This document shows positions 25,961 to 36,064 of a stretch of 64,000 nt of DNA, one piece after another. The notes below the pieces were generated by a model that was not told where the DNA came from, did no database searches, and saw nothing but the letters and a program-made list of their open reading frames with translations. The translations under genes were made by a program, and so were the position numbers. Origin of the DNA: Desulfovibrio gilichinskyi (GTDB lineage Bacteria > Desulfobacterota > Desulfovibrionia > Desulfovibrionales > Desulfovibrionaceae); the NCBI RefSeq assembly GCF_900177375.1, contig NZ_FWZU01000001.1, forward strand, positions 1 to 64,000, in the 5' to 3' direction. Each line of letters starts with the position of its first letter. The first letter of the stretch is position 1.

Positions 25961-27524
25961 TTTTCTTGCTGATAATAAGATTGATCTTCTGTCCCAGCTT
26001 GTCAGAAGAATTTACGGTCTGAAATTTTCTCACGACAGGTGGGAGGATTTGAAATCCGCAATTGTAAAAGTAACAAATGCGACAGGTAAATTTAAATCAG
26101 CCGAAGAGTGCCTCGATCATCTTCTGTCGCCTCATGTTGATGAAAAAGATTTTGAGCTTTTTGTCAATCAACTGACCATCGGCGAAACATATTTTTTTCG
26201 TGATCCCGGAACTCTTAATGCCTTAGAACAGGATGTTCTACCTAAAAAAAACGGTAAGGGCAGCGGAAGATTTGGCGCCGTCCGCGTCTGGTCTGTGGCC
26301 TGTGCTACAGGGGAGGAACCCTATTCTATTGCAATAATGTGCCACCGGTCTAATGTGCGCTCCGAAATATTCGGAACCGATGTTGACAGTGAAGCTTTAT
26401 ATAAAGCGGCTGAAGGAAATTATCGCAAATGGTCTTTCCGGATAGAATCCAATAATTTTAAAGAAACTTATTTCAAATCTTACAATCCCAATTTTTTCCA
26501 GTTAGATAAAACAATTAAAGACATGGTCAGTTTTTCCAGATTGAACCTTATCGGCGAAAATCTACCTTCTTATTTGTGGGGCATGGATGTAGTTCTGTGC
26601 CGGAATGTCTTAATCTATTTTTCAGAAGAGGGTGTCCGGCTTGTTCTGGATAAAATTTGGGGAAGTCTTAATTGGGATGGCTGGTTAGTTGTCACTCCCA
26701 GTGAATCAGCGTTAATTACGGCCTATGGTAAATTTGAACCTGTAAATATAGGGTCGACCCTGATTTTCAGGAAGAATGAAAAATACAGTCCCAAAAAGTA
26801 CAATGAAACTCTGAATAATTTTTACAATAACAAATTAAATCAATTTCCAGACAGTGATATCGAAGAAGAGATTGAATTTGAAGATGATTTGAGTATTGAA
26901 AGTGATGACTTTACCTTTTGCCACCCTGATCCTGATTTATCTTATCCTAATTTCGCGGAGCCTTTTGTTTCATCTGATTCTGTAGAGATTCCATTTGAGA
27001 ATTCTTCACATTCAAAGATTTTTAATCCTGTTGACGAGGCTCAAGCTCTTAGAAAACGCGGTAATTCCGCCGCGGCTTTGTCTTGCCTGCAAAAAGCTCT
27101 TGATAGTAATTTGCCGCGCAGTGTTGCCGCGGAGGTCCTTCTTGCCGTTGCGGAAATAAAGGCAGATTCCGGTTTGCTGGATGAGGCTGTGAACTGGTGC
27201 AAAAAAGCTATTGAAGCTGACCGTGTTGCTCCTTCACCTCATTTTCTTTTGGGGCAAATCAAAATGTCTGACGGCGATTTAGATGGAGCTCAAGCTGAGA
27301 TGCGTAAAGCAATTTTTTTGGACAGTAGGTTTGTTATGGCACATTTTGTTCTGGGTAATATTTATTTGTCTCAAAAGAATAATTCTGCTGCTGCGCGTCA
27401 TTTCAGCATTTCCTTGCAAGAAATCGGGAAAATTGACAAGGATATTACTGTTCCGCATTCTGATGGAACCACCGCCGGAAGACTTGCTGAAATGATAAAG
27501 CTCGTAAAAAATAATATGATTTGA
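25953..27524 (+). CDS. CheR-type methyltransferase with C-terminal TPRs (WspC-like)
   Basis: A 523-residue protein from ATG 25953, which overlaps the preceding CheW gene by 8 bases. Residues 1-270 are a CheR domain: LTIGETYFFRDP, SAM motif VWSVACATGEEPYSIAIM, EIFGTDVDSEAL and VVLCRNVLIYF. An acidic linker (about 275-360) leads to three TPRs (QALRKRGNSAAALSCLQKAL; LLDEAVNWCKKAIEAD; DLDGAQAEMRKAIFLD). WspC has the same layout. It methylates glutamates of a chemoreceptor, but no receptor is encoded here. Confidence 0.92.
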   Translation: MNDFLADNKIDLLSQLVRRIYGLKFSHDRWEDLKSAIVKVTNATGKFKSAEECLDHLLSPHVDEKDFELFVNQLTIGETYFFRDPGTLNALEQDVLPKKNGKGSGRFGAVRVWSVACATGEEPYSIAIMCHRSNVRSEIFGTDVDSEALYKAAEGNYRKWSFRIESNNFKETYFKSYNPNFFQLDKTIKDMVSFSRLNLIGENLPSYLWGMDVVLCRNVLIYFSEEGVRLVLDKIWGSLNWDGWLVVTPSESALITAYGKFEPVNIGSTLIFRKNEKYSPKKYNETLNNFYNNKLNQFPDSDIEEEIEFEDDLSIESDDFTFCHPDPDLSYPNFAEPFVSSDSVEIPFENSSHSKIFNPVDEAQALRKRGNSAAALSCLQKALDSNLPRSVAAEVLLAVAEIKADSGLLDEAVNWCKKAIEADRVAPSPHFLLGQIKMSDGDLDGAQAEMRKAIFLDSRFVMAHFVLGNIYLSQKNNSAAARHFSISLQEIGKIDKDITVPHSDGTTAGRLAEMIKLVKNNMI

Positions 27525-27538
27525 ACAATGGCAAAATT

Positions 27539-28135
27539 ATGAAAAAGAATGATACTGCGCAATATATCCGGCAAGAAAATGACAAAGAACTGCTTAAAGA
27601 AAGAGCTGTAAAACTTGCCCGTAAGATAACTTCGGATGAAGCTGGGGCTGAAGCTGCCAGGATAGGGCGTTCCAAAGACTATGTTCAGTTCAGTCTGGGG
27701 CTGGATGCTTATGCTTTTGATACATCCGTAGTGAAGGAAGTATTGGAGACAGAAGATATTGTATCTGTTCCGTGTACTCCAGATTTTATTACCGGAGTGA
27801 TAAGCGTTCGCGGTCATATCTGTCCGGTTATTGATCTACGGGCTTTTCTTGGATTATCCGGCGGGCCTGAGCGACCTTTTTTAGCCGCCGTAAAAAAGGT
27901 ACTTGTTTTATCTTCTTCTGAAATGAAATTAGCTGTTTTGATTGATGAAGTTACGGATGTTTTTTCTGTTCAAAATGATGATATCAAGCCGCGCGCAGCA
28001 GGAAATTCCGGTTCTGACAGGTTTTCTGTAGGAACAATCAATGCGAAAGTTGTTGTGCTTGACGGTGTAAAGCTTTTGGACGCCTCTGAACTCATCGTAA
28101 ACGAGGTTGTCAACGGATCCATGAGCCTCAGATGA
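27539..28135 (+). CDS. CheW-like adaptor protein with N-terminal extension (WspD-like)
   Basis: About 198 residues from ATG 27539; a TTG at 27521 that overlaps the cheR stop is the other option, and neither has a clear ribosome site. Residues 1-45 are a charged helical extension, then the CheW domain: YVQFSLGLDAYAFDTSVVKEVL, FITGVISVRGHICPVIDLRAFL and AVLIDEVTDVFSV. The match to the CheW consensus is better than in the first adaptor. WspD also has a long N-terminal extension. Confidence 0.9.
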   Translation: MKKNDTAQYIRQENDKELLKERAVKLARKITSDEAGAEAARIGRSKDYVQFSLGLDAYAFDTSVVKEVLETEDIVSVPCTPDFITGVISVRGHICPVIDLRAFLGLSGGPERPFLAAVKKVLVLSSSEMKLAVLIDEVTDVFSVQNDDIKPRAAGNSGSDRFSVGTINAKVVVLDGVKLLDASELIVNEVVNGSMSLR

Positions 28136-28192
28136 TTTTTTGCATTTTTTAATCAGATCTATAGTAAGATCTACAAATTATTCGGATAATAG

Positions 28193-30532
28193 ATGCCCCA
28201 GATAAACGGAGATTTACGCGAAAGACTTCTTGGTGCGTTCAGAGGTGAGTGTAGAGAACGGCTTCAGGTTCTTTCTTCAGATTTTATGGCATTGGAAAAA
28301 GGAGCAGAATCAAATGATTTGGCTCTCTTGGTCGAGTCGTCATATCGTGAAGTCCATAGTTTAAAAGGGGCGGCAAGAGCTGTCGGACTTGGAGCGGTTG
28401 AGATTTTCTGTCAGACTTTAGAATCGTTTTTTTCAGTTCTCAAAAAGAACAGTCTTGTCCCGTCAAAGGATGTGGTCGGACAGATGATAGGCTGGCTTGA
28501 TATCCTTGAAAATCTTATTCACAAGGAAGACTCTTCAGAAGCTTCTCTTTCCTCCGCTCCTGTGGTTGTAGCCATTGCAAAGATGAAGGAATTTACTGTA
28601 TCTCCTGATCTTATTTCCATTTCTGTTGATTCTCAAATTTCAGATTTTGCAACTGATGCACCCGCATCTGAAGATGGTACGGATGAGACGAAAGTAAAAT
28701 CCGGCAGTTGTGTAAGTGATAGTTCCGATCCAAATCATAGCGTAAAGGACGAGGGGAGGTTTGCTGAAGGATCAACTGAATCTCATGCCGCGACGGCTAG
28801 AATGTCCATGTCTGAAACTGTCAGGATAAGTTCTTCGTTTCTTACAGGGCTGCTATTGCAGACTGAGGAGCTTCTTTTTTCGCGGAATTCTCAAAAAATG
28901 CGTTCGCAGGAAGCTGCCTTTTTAAACAGTGAATTTTTAGATTTTTCAAAAAATATTAATGTGATTATTGCCGAAGCTAAAAGCTGCGCTGATGAAAGCA
29001 AAGCTGATTTTTATGTAAAGATGGAACAGAAACTTGAATCTTTTTCAAAGCGATTAAGCCTGCTGGTCTCCGCAACTCATAAAGCCCAGTGGGAACTGGC
29101 ATCAAAAGTAGACACTCTTTTAAGTGAATTCAAAAATTCAATGCTGCTTCCATTTTCATCTTTACTGGAAGACTACCCTCGAATTGTCAGAAATCTCAGC
29201 GCGGAAACAGGTAGACAATGTGAATTTTGTGTCAGCGGTGAAAATGTTAGAATTGACCGCAGAATTCTTGATATGCTTCATGACCCTCTTATGCATATGG
29301 TTCGAAATTCGCTTGCTCACGGCATTGAATCTCCTAGGGATAGATTGGCGATAGGAAAAACAGCTGTCGGTAAAATTTCGTTTGATATTACGCAAAGTGA
29401 CCGCGATATTGTTAAAGTCGTAATCGGTGATGACGGGCAGGGGATCAATTCAGAAAAAATAATAGAATTTGCATTAAAACAGAGCATTATCAGTAAAGAA
29501 GAGGCTTCTGAGCTGGATCCTCAATCTGTTTCAGAGTTGATTTTTCTTTCCGGAATGTCTACCAGTGCGATAATTACCGACCTTTCAGGAAGAGGTCTTG
29601 GTATGGCAATAGTTCGTGACACGGTTGAATCTTTAGGCGGAAGCATCACCATTTCAAGTGTTTGTGGGCAGGGTACAACCTTTGTTCTGAATATCCCCGT
29701 TGCCTTAACGTCTTTTAGGGGGATTGTTGTTGAATCATGCGGGCAAAAGTTTGTTGTTCCCAAATCGGGGGTGAAAAAGGTTTTACTGGTCAGGCAGGAA
29801 GATATTCAATCTGTTAACAGCAGAGAGACTATTTTTTATTTAGACAGGCCGATTCCCATCATTAATCTTTCTGATGTTCTGGAACTCGATTCTGGAAAAT
29901 CTGAGAAAAAAACCTTTCCGGTTTTTATAATGGGAGAGGGATCAAATACAGTAGCAGTCAGTATGGATGAACTGCATGGCGAACATGATGTCATGGCCAA
30001 AGCTATGGGCCCTCTTTTAAAAAGAGTTCGCAATGTTTCCGGATTCAGTATGCTGGATTCAGGGAAATTAGTGCCTATTTTGCATGCTCCTGATATGATT
30101 CGCACTGCTTTCGGTGTAAGTTCCGGCGTAAAGGCTCAATCCTTTTCACATCAGAAAGGAGAAAAGGAAGTCAAAACAGTTCTTGTTGCTGAAGATTCTA
30201 TTACTTCGCGGACTCTTCTTAAAAATGTTTTAGAGGCTGCCGGGTATAGAGTTGTTACTGCCGTAAACGGTATTGATGCACTTAATAAAATTAAAGCTGA
30301 TCTGCCGGATATTCTTGTCTCGGATGTTGAAATGCCGCATATGGATGGTTTTATTCTTACTGCTGAGGTTAGAAAAATGCCCGGCAGTGTGAATTTGCCC
30401 ATAGTTTTGGTAACGTCGTTAGGTTCAGCCGAGCATCGCGAAAAAGGTGTTGAAGCTGGCGCGGACGCTTATATAGTTAAGTCCAGTTTTGACCAAGGTA
30501 ATCTGCTTGAGGTTATTCAACGTTTAGCTTAG
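28193..30532 (+). CDS. CheA-type histidine kinase with C-terminal receiver (WspE-like)
   Basis: A 779-residue kinase. The Hpt domain has the phospho-acceptor His55 in VHSLKGAARAVGL. A long variable linker (130-260) is followed by a dimerisation region, then the ATPase with N-box MVRNSLAHGIESP, G1 IGDDGQGI and G2 GRGLGMAIV. A CheW domain (about 505-640) precedes a receiver at about 657-779 with ILVSDVEMPHMDG carrying the acceptor Asp. This is the WspE/FrzE architecture. The receiver may be a phosphate sink or an internal regulator. It is the core of the chemosensory array. Confidence 0.94.
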   Translation: MPQINGDLRERLLGAFRGECRERLQVLSSDFMALEKGAESNDLALLVESSYREVHSLKGAARAVGLGAVEIFCQTLESFFSVLKKNSLVPSKDVVGQMIGWLDILENLIHKEDSSEASLSSAPVVVAIAKMKEFTVSPDLISISVDSQISDFATDAPASEDGTDETKVKSGSCVSDSSDPNHSVKDEGRFAEGSTESHAATARMSMSETVRISSSFLTGLLLQTEELLFSRNSQKMRSQEAAFLNSEFLDFSKNINVIIAEAKSCADESKADFYVKMEQKLESFSKRLSLLVSATHKAQWELASKVDTLLSEFKNSMLLPFSSLLEDYPRIVRNLSAETGRQCEFCVSGENVRIDRRILDMLHDPLMHMVRNSLAHGIESPRDRLAIGKTAVGKISFDITQSDRDIVKVVIGDDGQGINSEKIIEFALKQSIISKEEASELDPQSVSELIFLSGMSTSAIITDLSGRGLGMAIVRDTVESLGGSITISSVCGQGTTFVLNIPVALTSFRGIVVESCGQKFVVPKSGVKKVLLVRQEDIQSVNSRETIFYLDRPIPIINLSDVLELDSGKSEKKTFPVFIMGEGSNTVAVSMDELHGEHDVMAKAMGPLLKRVRNVSGFSMLDSGKLVPILHAPDMIRTAFGVSSGVKAQSFSHQKGEKEVKTVLVAEDSITSRTLLKNVLEAAGYRVVTAVNGIDALNKIKADLPDILVSDVEMPHMDGFILTAEVRKMPGSVNLPIVLVTSLGSAEHREKGVEAGADAYIVKSSFDQGNLLEVIQRLA

Positions 30533-30647
30533 TTTGCTTTTAGTTTTTTGGACAAGTGTTTACTTTTTATTGTGACTTCAAAGCATTTATTAAAATGCAA
30601 TATATTATCCAGTACGTTGATTTGTTTAATTTTAAGGTGGAGTTGCA

Positions 30648-31715
30648 GTGATTAAAATTTTAATTGTTGACGATTCAGCTTCTGTCCGGAATTTTTTTTC
30701 GGAATTTTTTTCTAATGAGCCGGATTTAGAAGTTGTCGGGTGTGCTGAAGACGGAGAAGCCGCTTTTAGGATGGTTAAAGAATTAAACCCTGATGTTGTG
30801 ACAATGGATGTGAATCTTCCTGATCATGACGGGTTTGCGGTAACCAGACGCATTATGGAAGAGAATCCTGTTCCCATAGTAATTATCAGTGCTGTGTACA
30901 GTGCTTCCGATGCGGAAATAGGTTTCAGAATGCTTGATACCGGCGCACTTGCTTTTCATAACAAGCCGTCTATAAATGATAAATTCTTTCGTGAGCGGAT
31001 GAATGAAATTATTATGTCAGTGCGTTTGATGTCCGAAGTAAGGGTTGTCCGTCGCCGGAATAGAGTGCAGAAAAATGTTGAACACCTAGATACTGAAACT
31101 ATGAAAAATTTTCGGCAGAATATGAAAAATGCAAAGGCGAAAATTGTCTGTATAGGTGCTTCGACCGGAGGGCCGCAGGCTCTCAAGCAGGTTCTGATTG
31201 ATTTGCCAAAGAGCTTGCCTGTGCCTGTTCTGATTGTGCAGCACATTTCCAGTGGTTTTTTGGAAGGTCTTGTTAATTGGCTGCACGAGAAGACCGGGCA
31301 TAATATAAAAATTGCTGCCCAAAATGAAATTTTAGAAGCAGGGGTAATTTATTTCGCACCCGAAGATAGTCATATACAGGTGTCATCTAAGAGACGGGTT
31401 ATTCTTTTACAAAACCCTGCTGTAAATGGTATCCGTCCTACAATTGCTAAATTGTTCAGTTCCATTGCCGCAAATTTCGGAGAAGGTGGTGTCGGAGTTC
31501 TGCTTACCGGTATGGGGCGTGACGGTGCGGACGGGTTGCTGGAAATCAGACGCAATGGCGGGTATACGATTGCGCAGGATAAAGAAACTTCAATCATTTT
31601 CGGAATGCCTGGTGAAGCTGTAAAGTTAGGTGCAGCCGTGTCTGTACTTCCTCTTGAAAAAATAGGACAGGATATCAACCGTTACATTCTCGACAGTTAT
31701 GGAGAAAATCTTTGA
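30648..31715 (+). CDS. cheB: Chemotaxis-type methylesterase CheB (WspF-like)
   Basis: A 355-residue response regulator and methylesterase. The start is GTG with AAGGTGGAG upstream. The receiver (1-120) has DDSASVR and VTMDVNLPDHDG. The esterase part has the catalytic triad in GASTGGPQAL (Ser), VQHISSGF (His) and LLTGMGRDGADG (Asp). It removes methyl groups added by CheR and may deamidate receptor glutamines. A 115-base gap with no clear terminator separates it from cheA, and its stop overlaps the next start. Confidence 0.95.
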   Translation: MIKILIVDDSASVRNFFSEFFSNEPDLEVVGCAEDGEAAFRMVKELNPDVVTMDVNLPDHDGFAVTRRIMEENPVPIVIISAVYSASDAEIGFRMLDTGALAFHNKPSINDKFFRERMNEIIMSVRLMSEVRVVRRRNRVQKNVEHLDTETMKNFRQNMKNAKAKIVCIGASTGGPQALKQVLIDLPKSLPVPVLIVQHISSGFLEGLVNWLHEKTGHNIKIAAQNEILEAGVIYFAPEDSHIQVSSKRRVILLQNPAVNGIRPTIAKLFSSIAANFGEGGVGVLLTGMGRDGADGLLEIRRNGGYTIAQDKETSIIFGMPGEAVKLGAAVSVLPLEKIGQDINRYILDSYGENL

Positions 31716-34180
31716 GTAATTATCATATTCTAGTGGTTGAAGACAGCCTTACTCAGGCCGTAAAACTTGAATATTTCCTTTTTGGAAAAGGTTTTCGTGT
31801 ATCTCTTGCTTCTGACGGGGAGAAGGCTCTCCGTATTCTTGGTGATAAAAAAATAGATTTGGTTATAAGTGACGTTGTTATGCCCGGTATGGACGGATAT
31901 GAGCTGTGTGAAAAAATCCGCAGTAACAGGGAGCATAAAACGGTTCCGGTTATATTGCTGACAAGTCTTTCCGACCCTGGTGACATTGTCAGGGGGCTTA
32001 AAAGCGGCGCAACAAATTTTGTAACAAAACCGTATGACGAAGCTTTTCTGTTTTCTCGAATAGAATCTGTTATCAAGCAGAGTTCGTTTGATTCTGATAG
32101 TGGAATAATGCAGGAAGTTGATTTTGAATTTCACGGTGAAAAACATTCGCTTAAGGCCGATTTCGGGCAGGTTTTTCACCTACTTCTTGCTACTTATGAA
32201 AATACACTGCTCCAATCCCGTCAACTTGATGTTGCTAATCAAAAATTAATTGCCAGAGAAGAACAGCTCAGTTCCGTCTTGGCATCCATGTCAGCTAAAA
32301 TAGCGGTTCTTGATACGGATGAAAAGTTGATTGTCGCTAATGATTCGTGGCGCGATTTGTTTGCGCCGGGACGCTCGGAAGCGGAGATTGAGGGACTTGA
32401 TTTTCGTGAAGCCGTAACTTCATCAGGGTGTCTTGTTAACGAACTCGATATATTATTTGAAGGTGTAGGTGCGGTTGTAAGCGGCAATACCGAGCGTTTT
32501 TCACTTGAGTTTGCAATTGAGGGTAAAGGAAATGGAGAAAGTTTCTGGCATATGCTGGAAGTGACCCCCATGCGTGGCAGATCCGGTGGAGCTGTGGCCT
32601 CTTTTATTGATATTACCGCACGCAAGGAAATGGAACGTGAACTCATTAAAACCCGCGATGCGGCTGAAGAAGCAAGCCGTTTTAAATCACGTTTTCTTGC
32701 CTCGATGAGTCATGAAATCAGAACTCCGTTAAACGGCATAGTCGGAATGACTGATTTGACTTTGTGGTCCGACTTGACAGAGCTACAGGCTGAAAATTTA
32801 GAAATTGTACGGCTTTCTGCTAATCAGTTACTGACATTGATAAACGATATTCTGGATCTTTCAAAGGTTGAGGCCCGTATGCTTACTCTTGAAATGAAAG
32901 AATTTCGTCTTCATGATTCGTTGCGCGGAATTGTCAAAAGTATGGAACCTCAGGCCTTCGGTCGCGGTTTGATCCTTAATATTGATATTGACGAAGAAGT
33001 TCCTGAGATTGTGTGCGGGGATGAAGCCAGACTTAAGCAGATTCTCTATAACCTTGTTGGTAATTCTGTAAAGTTTACTGAACAGGGCGGAGTTTTTGTT
33101 CAAGTTTCAGCCCTTGACGGCACTGCTGATAAAGAAAACGTTACTCTGCAGATTTCTGTACGGGATACTGGAATAGGTATCCCTGACGATAAGCAGGCTC
33201 TCATCTTTGAAAGTTTCAGGCAGGCGGATGATTCCACTACAAGAAAGTTCGGTGGATCAGGTTTGGGACTGGCTATATCGCGCGAGCTTGTGGAAATGAT
33301 GGGTGGTTTCATCACTGTCAGAAGTTCTGAAGGATACGGTAGCGTATTTACTTTTGATGTAGTTTTAAAACGTGGTGACCCTGCGAATATTACTTTGGAT
33401 AATTCAGACGAAGGTGGAAAGACTTCAGATAATTTAAGAAAATCGTATAGGATTTTAGTTGTTGAGGATAATCCGATCAACGTAAGGGTTGCTTCAAGCC
33501 TTCTGAAAAAAATGGGGCATAGTGTGTATGTCGCTTCTAACGGATTAGACGCTGTCAGACGACTTTCTGTAATGAATGTTGATCTTGTTTTGATGGATCT
33601 TGAGATGCCCGAAATGGACGGTTTTGAAGCTGCAAAACACATTCGCAGCGGTGAATCCGGTGAATTAAAGAAAAATATTCCAATTATTGCAATGTCCGCG
33701 CATGCTATGGCCGGTGTGAGAGAACGGTGTGAGCAGGTAGGAATGGATAACTATATTGCCAAGCCTGTTCAGTTTTCAGATTTAAAAGAAGTTATTTTTC
33801 AAACTGTTAATGTAAATAGTTTCCCCGCCCAAGCACAGTCGGACGACCATGTCAGTTCCGTTCTTGACAGTGATAAGGCTGTTAAAATGTATCATGGTGA
33901 TGAAGATCTCTATCATGAGCTTTGTGATATGTTTATAATTGAAGCACCGCAGGATATTAAGAAAATTTCAGAAGCTTTTACCCAAAATGATTTTGAAATA
34001 GTTAAAAGAATTGCTCACACTCTTAAAAGCAGTTGCGCCGCTATCTGTGCAACGCGCGCATATGAAGTTGCTGTACAATTGGAAAAAGCTGTGCTTGGTA
34101 AAGATTCCGAGGCTGTCTACAATCTCATGGAACAAATTTCAGCTGAGATTGAAAAAGTAAGGGCAGAGCTAAGGGATTAG
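31712..34180 (+). CDS. Hybrid histidine kinase REC-PAS-HisKA-HATPase-REC-Hpt
   Basis: An 822-residue protein with a TTG start that overlaps the cheB stop and has GGAGAAAAT upstream. Domains in order: receiver (ISDVVMPGMDG), PAS (about 185-305), HisKA with SHEIRTPLNGI, HATPase with GSGLGLAIS, second receiver (LVLMDLEMPEMDG), and Hpt with AHTLKSSCAAI. It occupies the place of the GGDEF regulator WspR in the Wsp operon. Phosphate could pass from the CheA homologue to its first receiver and on through a phosphorelay to an unknown partner. The terminator is at 34231. Confidence 0.93.
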   Translation: MSNYHILVVEDSLTQAVKLEYFLFGKGFRVSLASDGEKALRILGDKKIDLVISDVVMPGMDGYELCEKIRSNREHKTVPVILLTSLSDPGDIVRGLKSGATNFVTKPYDEAFLFSRIESVIKQSSFDSDSGIMQEVDFEFHGEKHSLKADFGQVFHLLLATYENTLLQSRQLDVANQKLIAREEQLSSVLASMSAKIAVLDTDEKLIVANDSWRDLFAPGRSEAEIEGLDFREAVTSSGCLVNELDILFEGVGAVVSGNTERFSLEFAIEGKGNGESFWHMLEVTPMRGRSGGAVASFIDITARKEMERELIKTRDAAEEASRFKSRFLASMSHEIRTPLNGIVGMTDLTLWSDLTELQAENLEIVRLSANQLLTLINDILDLSKVEARMLTLEMKEFRLHDSLRGIVKSMEPQAFGRGLILNIDIDEEVPEIVCGDEARLKQILYNLVGNSVKFTEQGGVFVQVSALDGTADKENVTLQISVRDTGIGIPDDKQALIFESFRQADDSTTRKFGGSGLGLAISRELVEMMGGFITVRSSEGYGSVFTFDVVLKRGDPANITLDNSDEGGKTSDNLRKSYRILVVEDNPINVRVASSLLKKMGHSVYVASNGLDAVRRLSVMNVDLVLMDLEMPEMDGFEAAKHIRSGESGELKKNIPIIAMSAHAMAGVRERCEQVGMDNYIAKPVQFSDLKEVIFQTVNVNSFPAQAQSDDHVSSVLDSDKAVKMYHGDEDLYHELCDMFIIEAPQDIKKISEAFTQNDFEIVKRIAHTLKSSCAAICATRAYEVAVQLEKAVLGKDSEAVYNLMEQISAEIEKVRAELRD

Positions 34181-34230
34181 CAATTACGAGCAATGAAACT
34201 GCTGTGTAAATTTTAAAAAAAATAAATGAA

Positions 34231-34267
34231 AAAGGAGCATCCTTATTAATAAGGATGCTCCTTTTTT
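34231..34267. terminator. Bidirectional terminator between hybrid kinase and pgm
   Basis: A perfect 34-base palindrome (AAAGGAGCATCCTTATT and complement, 34231-34264) is flanked by A-runs and T-runs between converging genes. Confidence 0.93.
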
Positions 34268-34292
34268 TATGAACTGTATTTTAAGTTTATTT

Positions 34293-35942
34293 TTATTTAA
34301 GAGCCTGTTCAAAAGCTTCATTAACAATTCTTCCGGCCTCTTCCTGAATAGCTACGAGATGAGCCAATCCTTTAAATGATTCCGCGTAGATTTTGTATAT
34401 TGATTCTGTTCCGGAAGGGCGAGCAGCAAACCAGCCGTTTTTTGTAACAATTTTGAGACCGCCGATAGATTCGCCGTTGCCGGGGGCAGTGGTGAGTCTG
34501 GCTTCAATGGGTTCTCCTGCGAGAGTTTTTGCCTTAACCATTTCCGGAGTCAGTATGCTGAAAGCTTTTTTCTGTTCCAAGGTTGCCGGCGCATCAACCC
34601 TTTTATAAACAGGATGTCCGAATTGACTTTCAAGATCTGTATAGTGTTCGCCTGGATCTTTATTAGTCTTGGCAGTAATTTCCGCTGCGAGAAGATTCAT
34701 GATGATACCATCTTTATCTGTAGTCCAGACAGTTCCGTCTTTTCTGAGGAAAGAGGCTCCTGCACTTTCTTCGCCGCCAAATCCGCATGCTCCTGAAAGA
34801 AGAGGTTCAACAAACCATTTAAACCCGACTGGAACTTCCATCAGCTTGCGGTCTATTGATTTTGCAATCCGGTCGATCATGGAGCTTGAAACAAGAGTTT
34901 TCCCGACAAGCAGGTCTTTTTTCCATAACGGTCTGTTGGTGTAGAGGTACTCAATTGCCACGGCCAGATAATGATTCGGATTCATAAGACCGCGGCTTTT
35001 GGTTACAATGCCGTGTCTGTCTGTATCAGGATCGTTGGCGAAGGAAATATCGTATTTATCTTTAAGTTCGATCAGCCCTGCCATTGCGTAGGGTGAAGAG
35101 CAGTCCATACGGATCTTTCCATCTTTATCCACATGCATAAATGCGAAGGCCGGATCAATTTTTTTATTAACTACGCTGAGGTTCAGTCCGTATCTTTCTG
35201 CGATAGGTTCCCAGAATTCCACAGCAGCTCCGCCAAGCGGGTCAACACCGATGCTCAGTCCTGCCGCTGCGATAGCTTCCATGTCCACGATATTACCGAG
35301 ATCGTTAATATATGGAGTTGCGAAATCATATTCATGGGTTGTATCTGCTGCAAATGCACGGTTCAGAGGGATACGTTTAATATCCTTAAGGCCGTTTTTC
35401 AGAATTTCATTAGCTCTGTTCTGAATAGTGCTGGTAGATGTTGTACCGGCAGGGCCGCCGTTCGGTGGATTATATTTGAATCCGCCATCACGTGGAGGAT
35501 TATGAGACGGTGTGATTACAACTCCGTCTGCCCAGCCGTCTTTTCTGCCTTTGTTATAAGCAAGAATAGCGTGAGAAATTGCAGGAGTCGGCGTGTACCC
35601 TTTGTCGTTTACAAAGACGGTGACGCCGTTGGCGGCAAATACTTCAAGAGCGGAGCTCTGTGCAGGCTCAGAGAGTGCGTGCGGGTCTTTTCCTATGAAA
35701 AGGGGGCCCGTGTATCCCATTGACGCTCTGTACTCGCATATAGCTTGCGCAATGGCCCAAATGTGTTCCTGATTAAAAGAACCGTCAAGTGAAGAACCGC
35801 GATGGCCGGATGTACCGAAAGCTACCAGCTGTGAATGGACGGACGTGTCCGGTCTGATAGTATAGTAAGCTGATACAAGTTTAGGTATATTTTCAAGTAT
35901 TTCAGGTGGAGCTAGTTGTCCGGCAAGATTACTGAGTGACAT
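34293..35942 (-). CDS. pgm: Phosphoglucomutase, alpha-D-glucose phosphate-specific
   Basis: A 549-residue enzyme interconverting glucose 1-phosphate and glucose 6-phosphate, feeding glycogen and surface-sugar synthesis. Hallmarks: [12 protein letters not shown], the phosphoserine loop [14 protein letters not shown], the Mg loop [11 protein letters not shown], the sugar loop GGEESAG and the phosphate-binding [14 protein letters not shown]. The length matches the E. coli Pgm type and is longer than PgcA/ManB types. The ATG at 35942 has GGAGG five bases upstream; the frame extends four codons further to TTG. Confidence 0.96.
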   Translation of the reverse strand: MSLSNLAGQLAPPEILENIPKLVSAYYTIRPDTSVHSQLVAFGTSGHRGSSLDGSFNQEHIWAIAQAICEYRASMGYTGPLFIGKDPHALSEPAQSSALEVFAANGVTVFVNDKGYTPTPAISHAILAYNKGRKDGWADGVVITPSHNPPRDGGFKYNPPNGGPAGTTSTSTIQNRANEILKNGLKDIKRIPLNRAFAADTTHEYDFATPYINDLGNIVDMEAIAAAGLSIGVDPLGGAAVEFWEPIAERYGLNLSVVNKKIDPAFAFMHVDKDGKIRMDCSSPYAMAGLIELKDKYDISFANDPDTDRHGIVTKSRGLMNPNHYLAVAIEYLYTNRPLWKKDLLVGKTLVSSSMIDRIAKSIDRKLMEVPVGFKWFVEPLLSGACGFGGEESAGASFLRKDGTVWTTDKDGIIMNLLAAEITAKTNKDPGEHYTDLESQFGHPVYKRVDAPATLEQKKAFSILTPEMVKAKTLAGEPIEARLTTAPGNGESIGGLKIVTKNGWFAARPSGTESIYKIYAESFKGLAHLVAIQEEAGRIVNEAFEQALK

Positions 35943-36064
35943 TTCGTCCTCCAAGTTTTTATATGTAGCTGAAGAATATCAAAGAAATATAAAAAAACAA
36001 CCGTTAAGAATTATTTTTAAATATCTTTACTAGATTGTAATGGTAAAAAAAATGTAATCAGCAT

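Noticed and set aside
33100-33642. A 180-codon minus-strand open frame
   Set aside because: Mirror frame of the hybrid kinase ATPase/receiver region.
35133-35723. A 196-codon plus-strand open frame
   Set aside because: Antisense to pgm, whose catalytic motifs are all intact.
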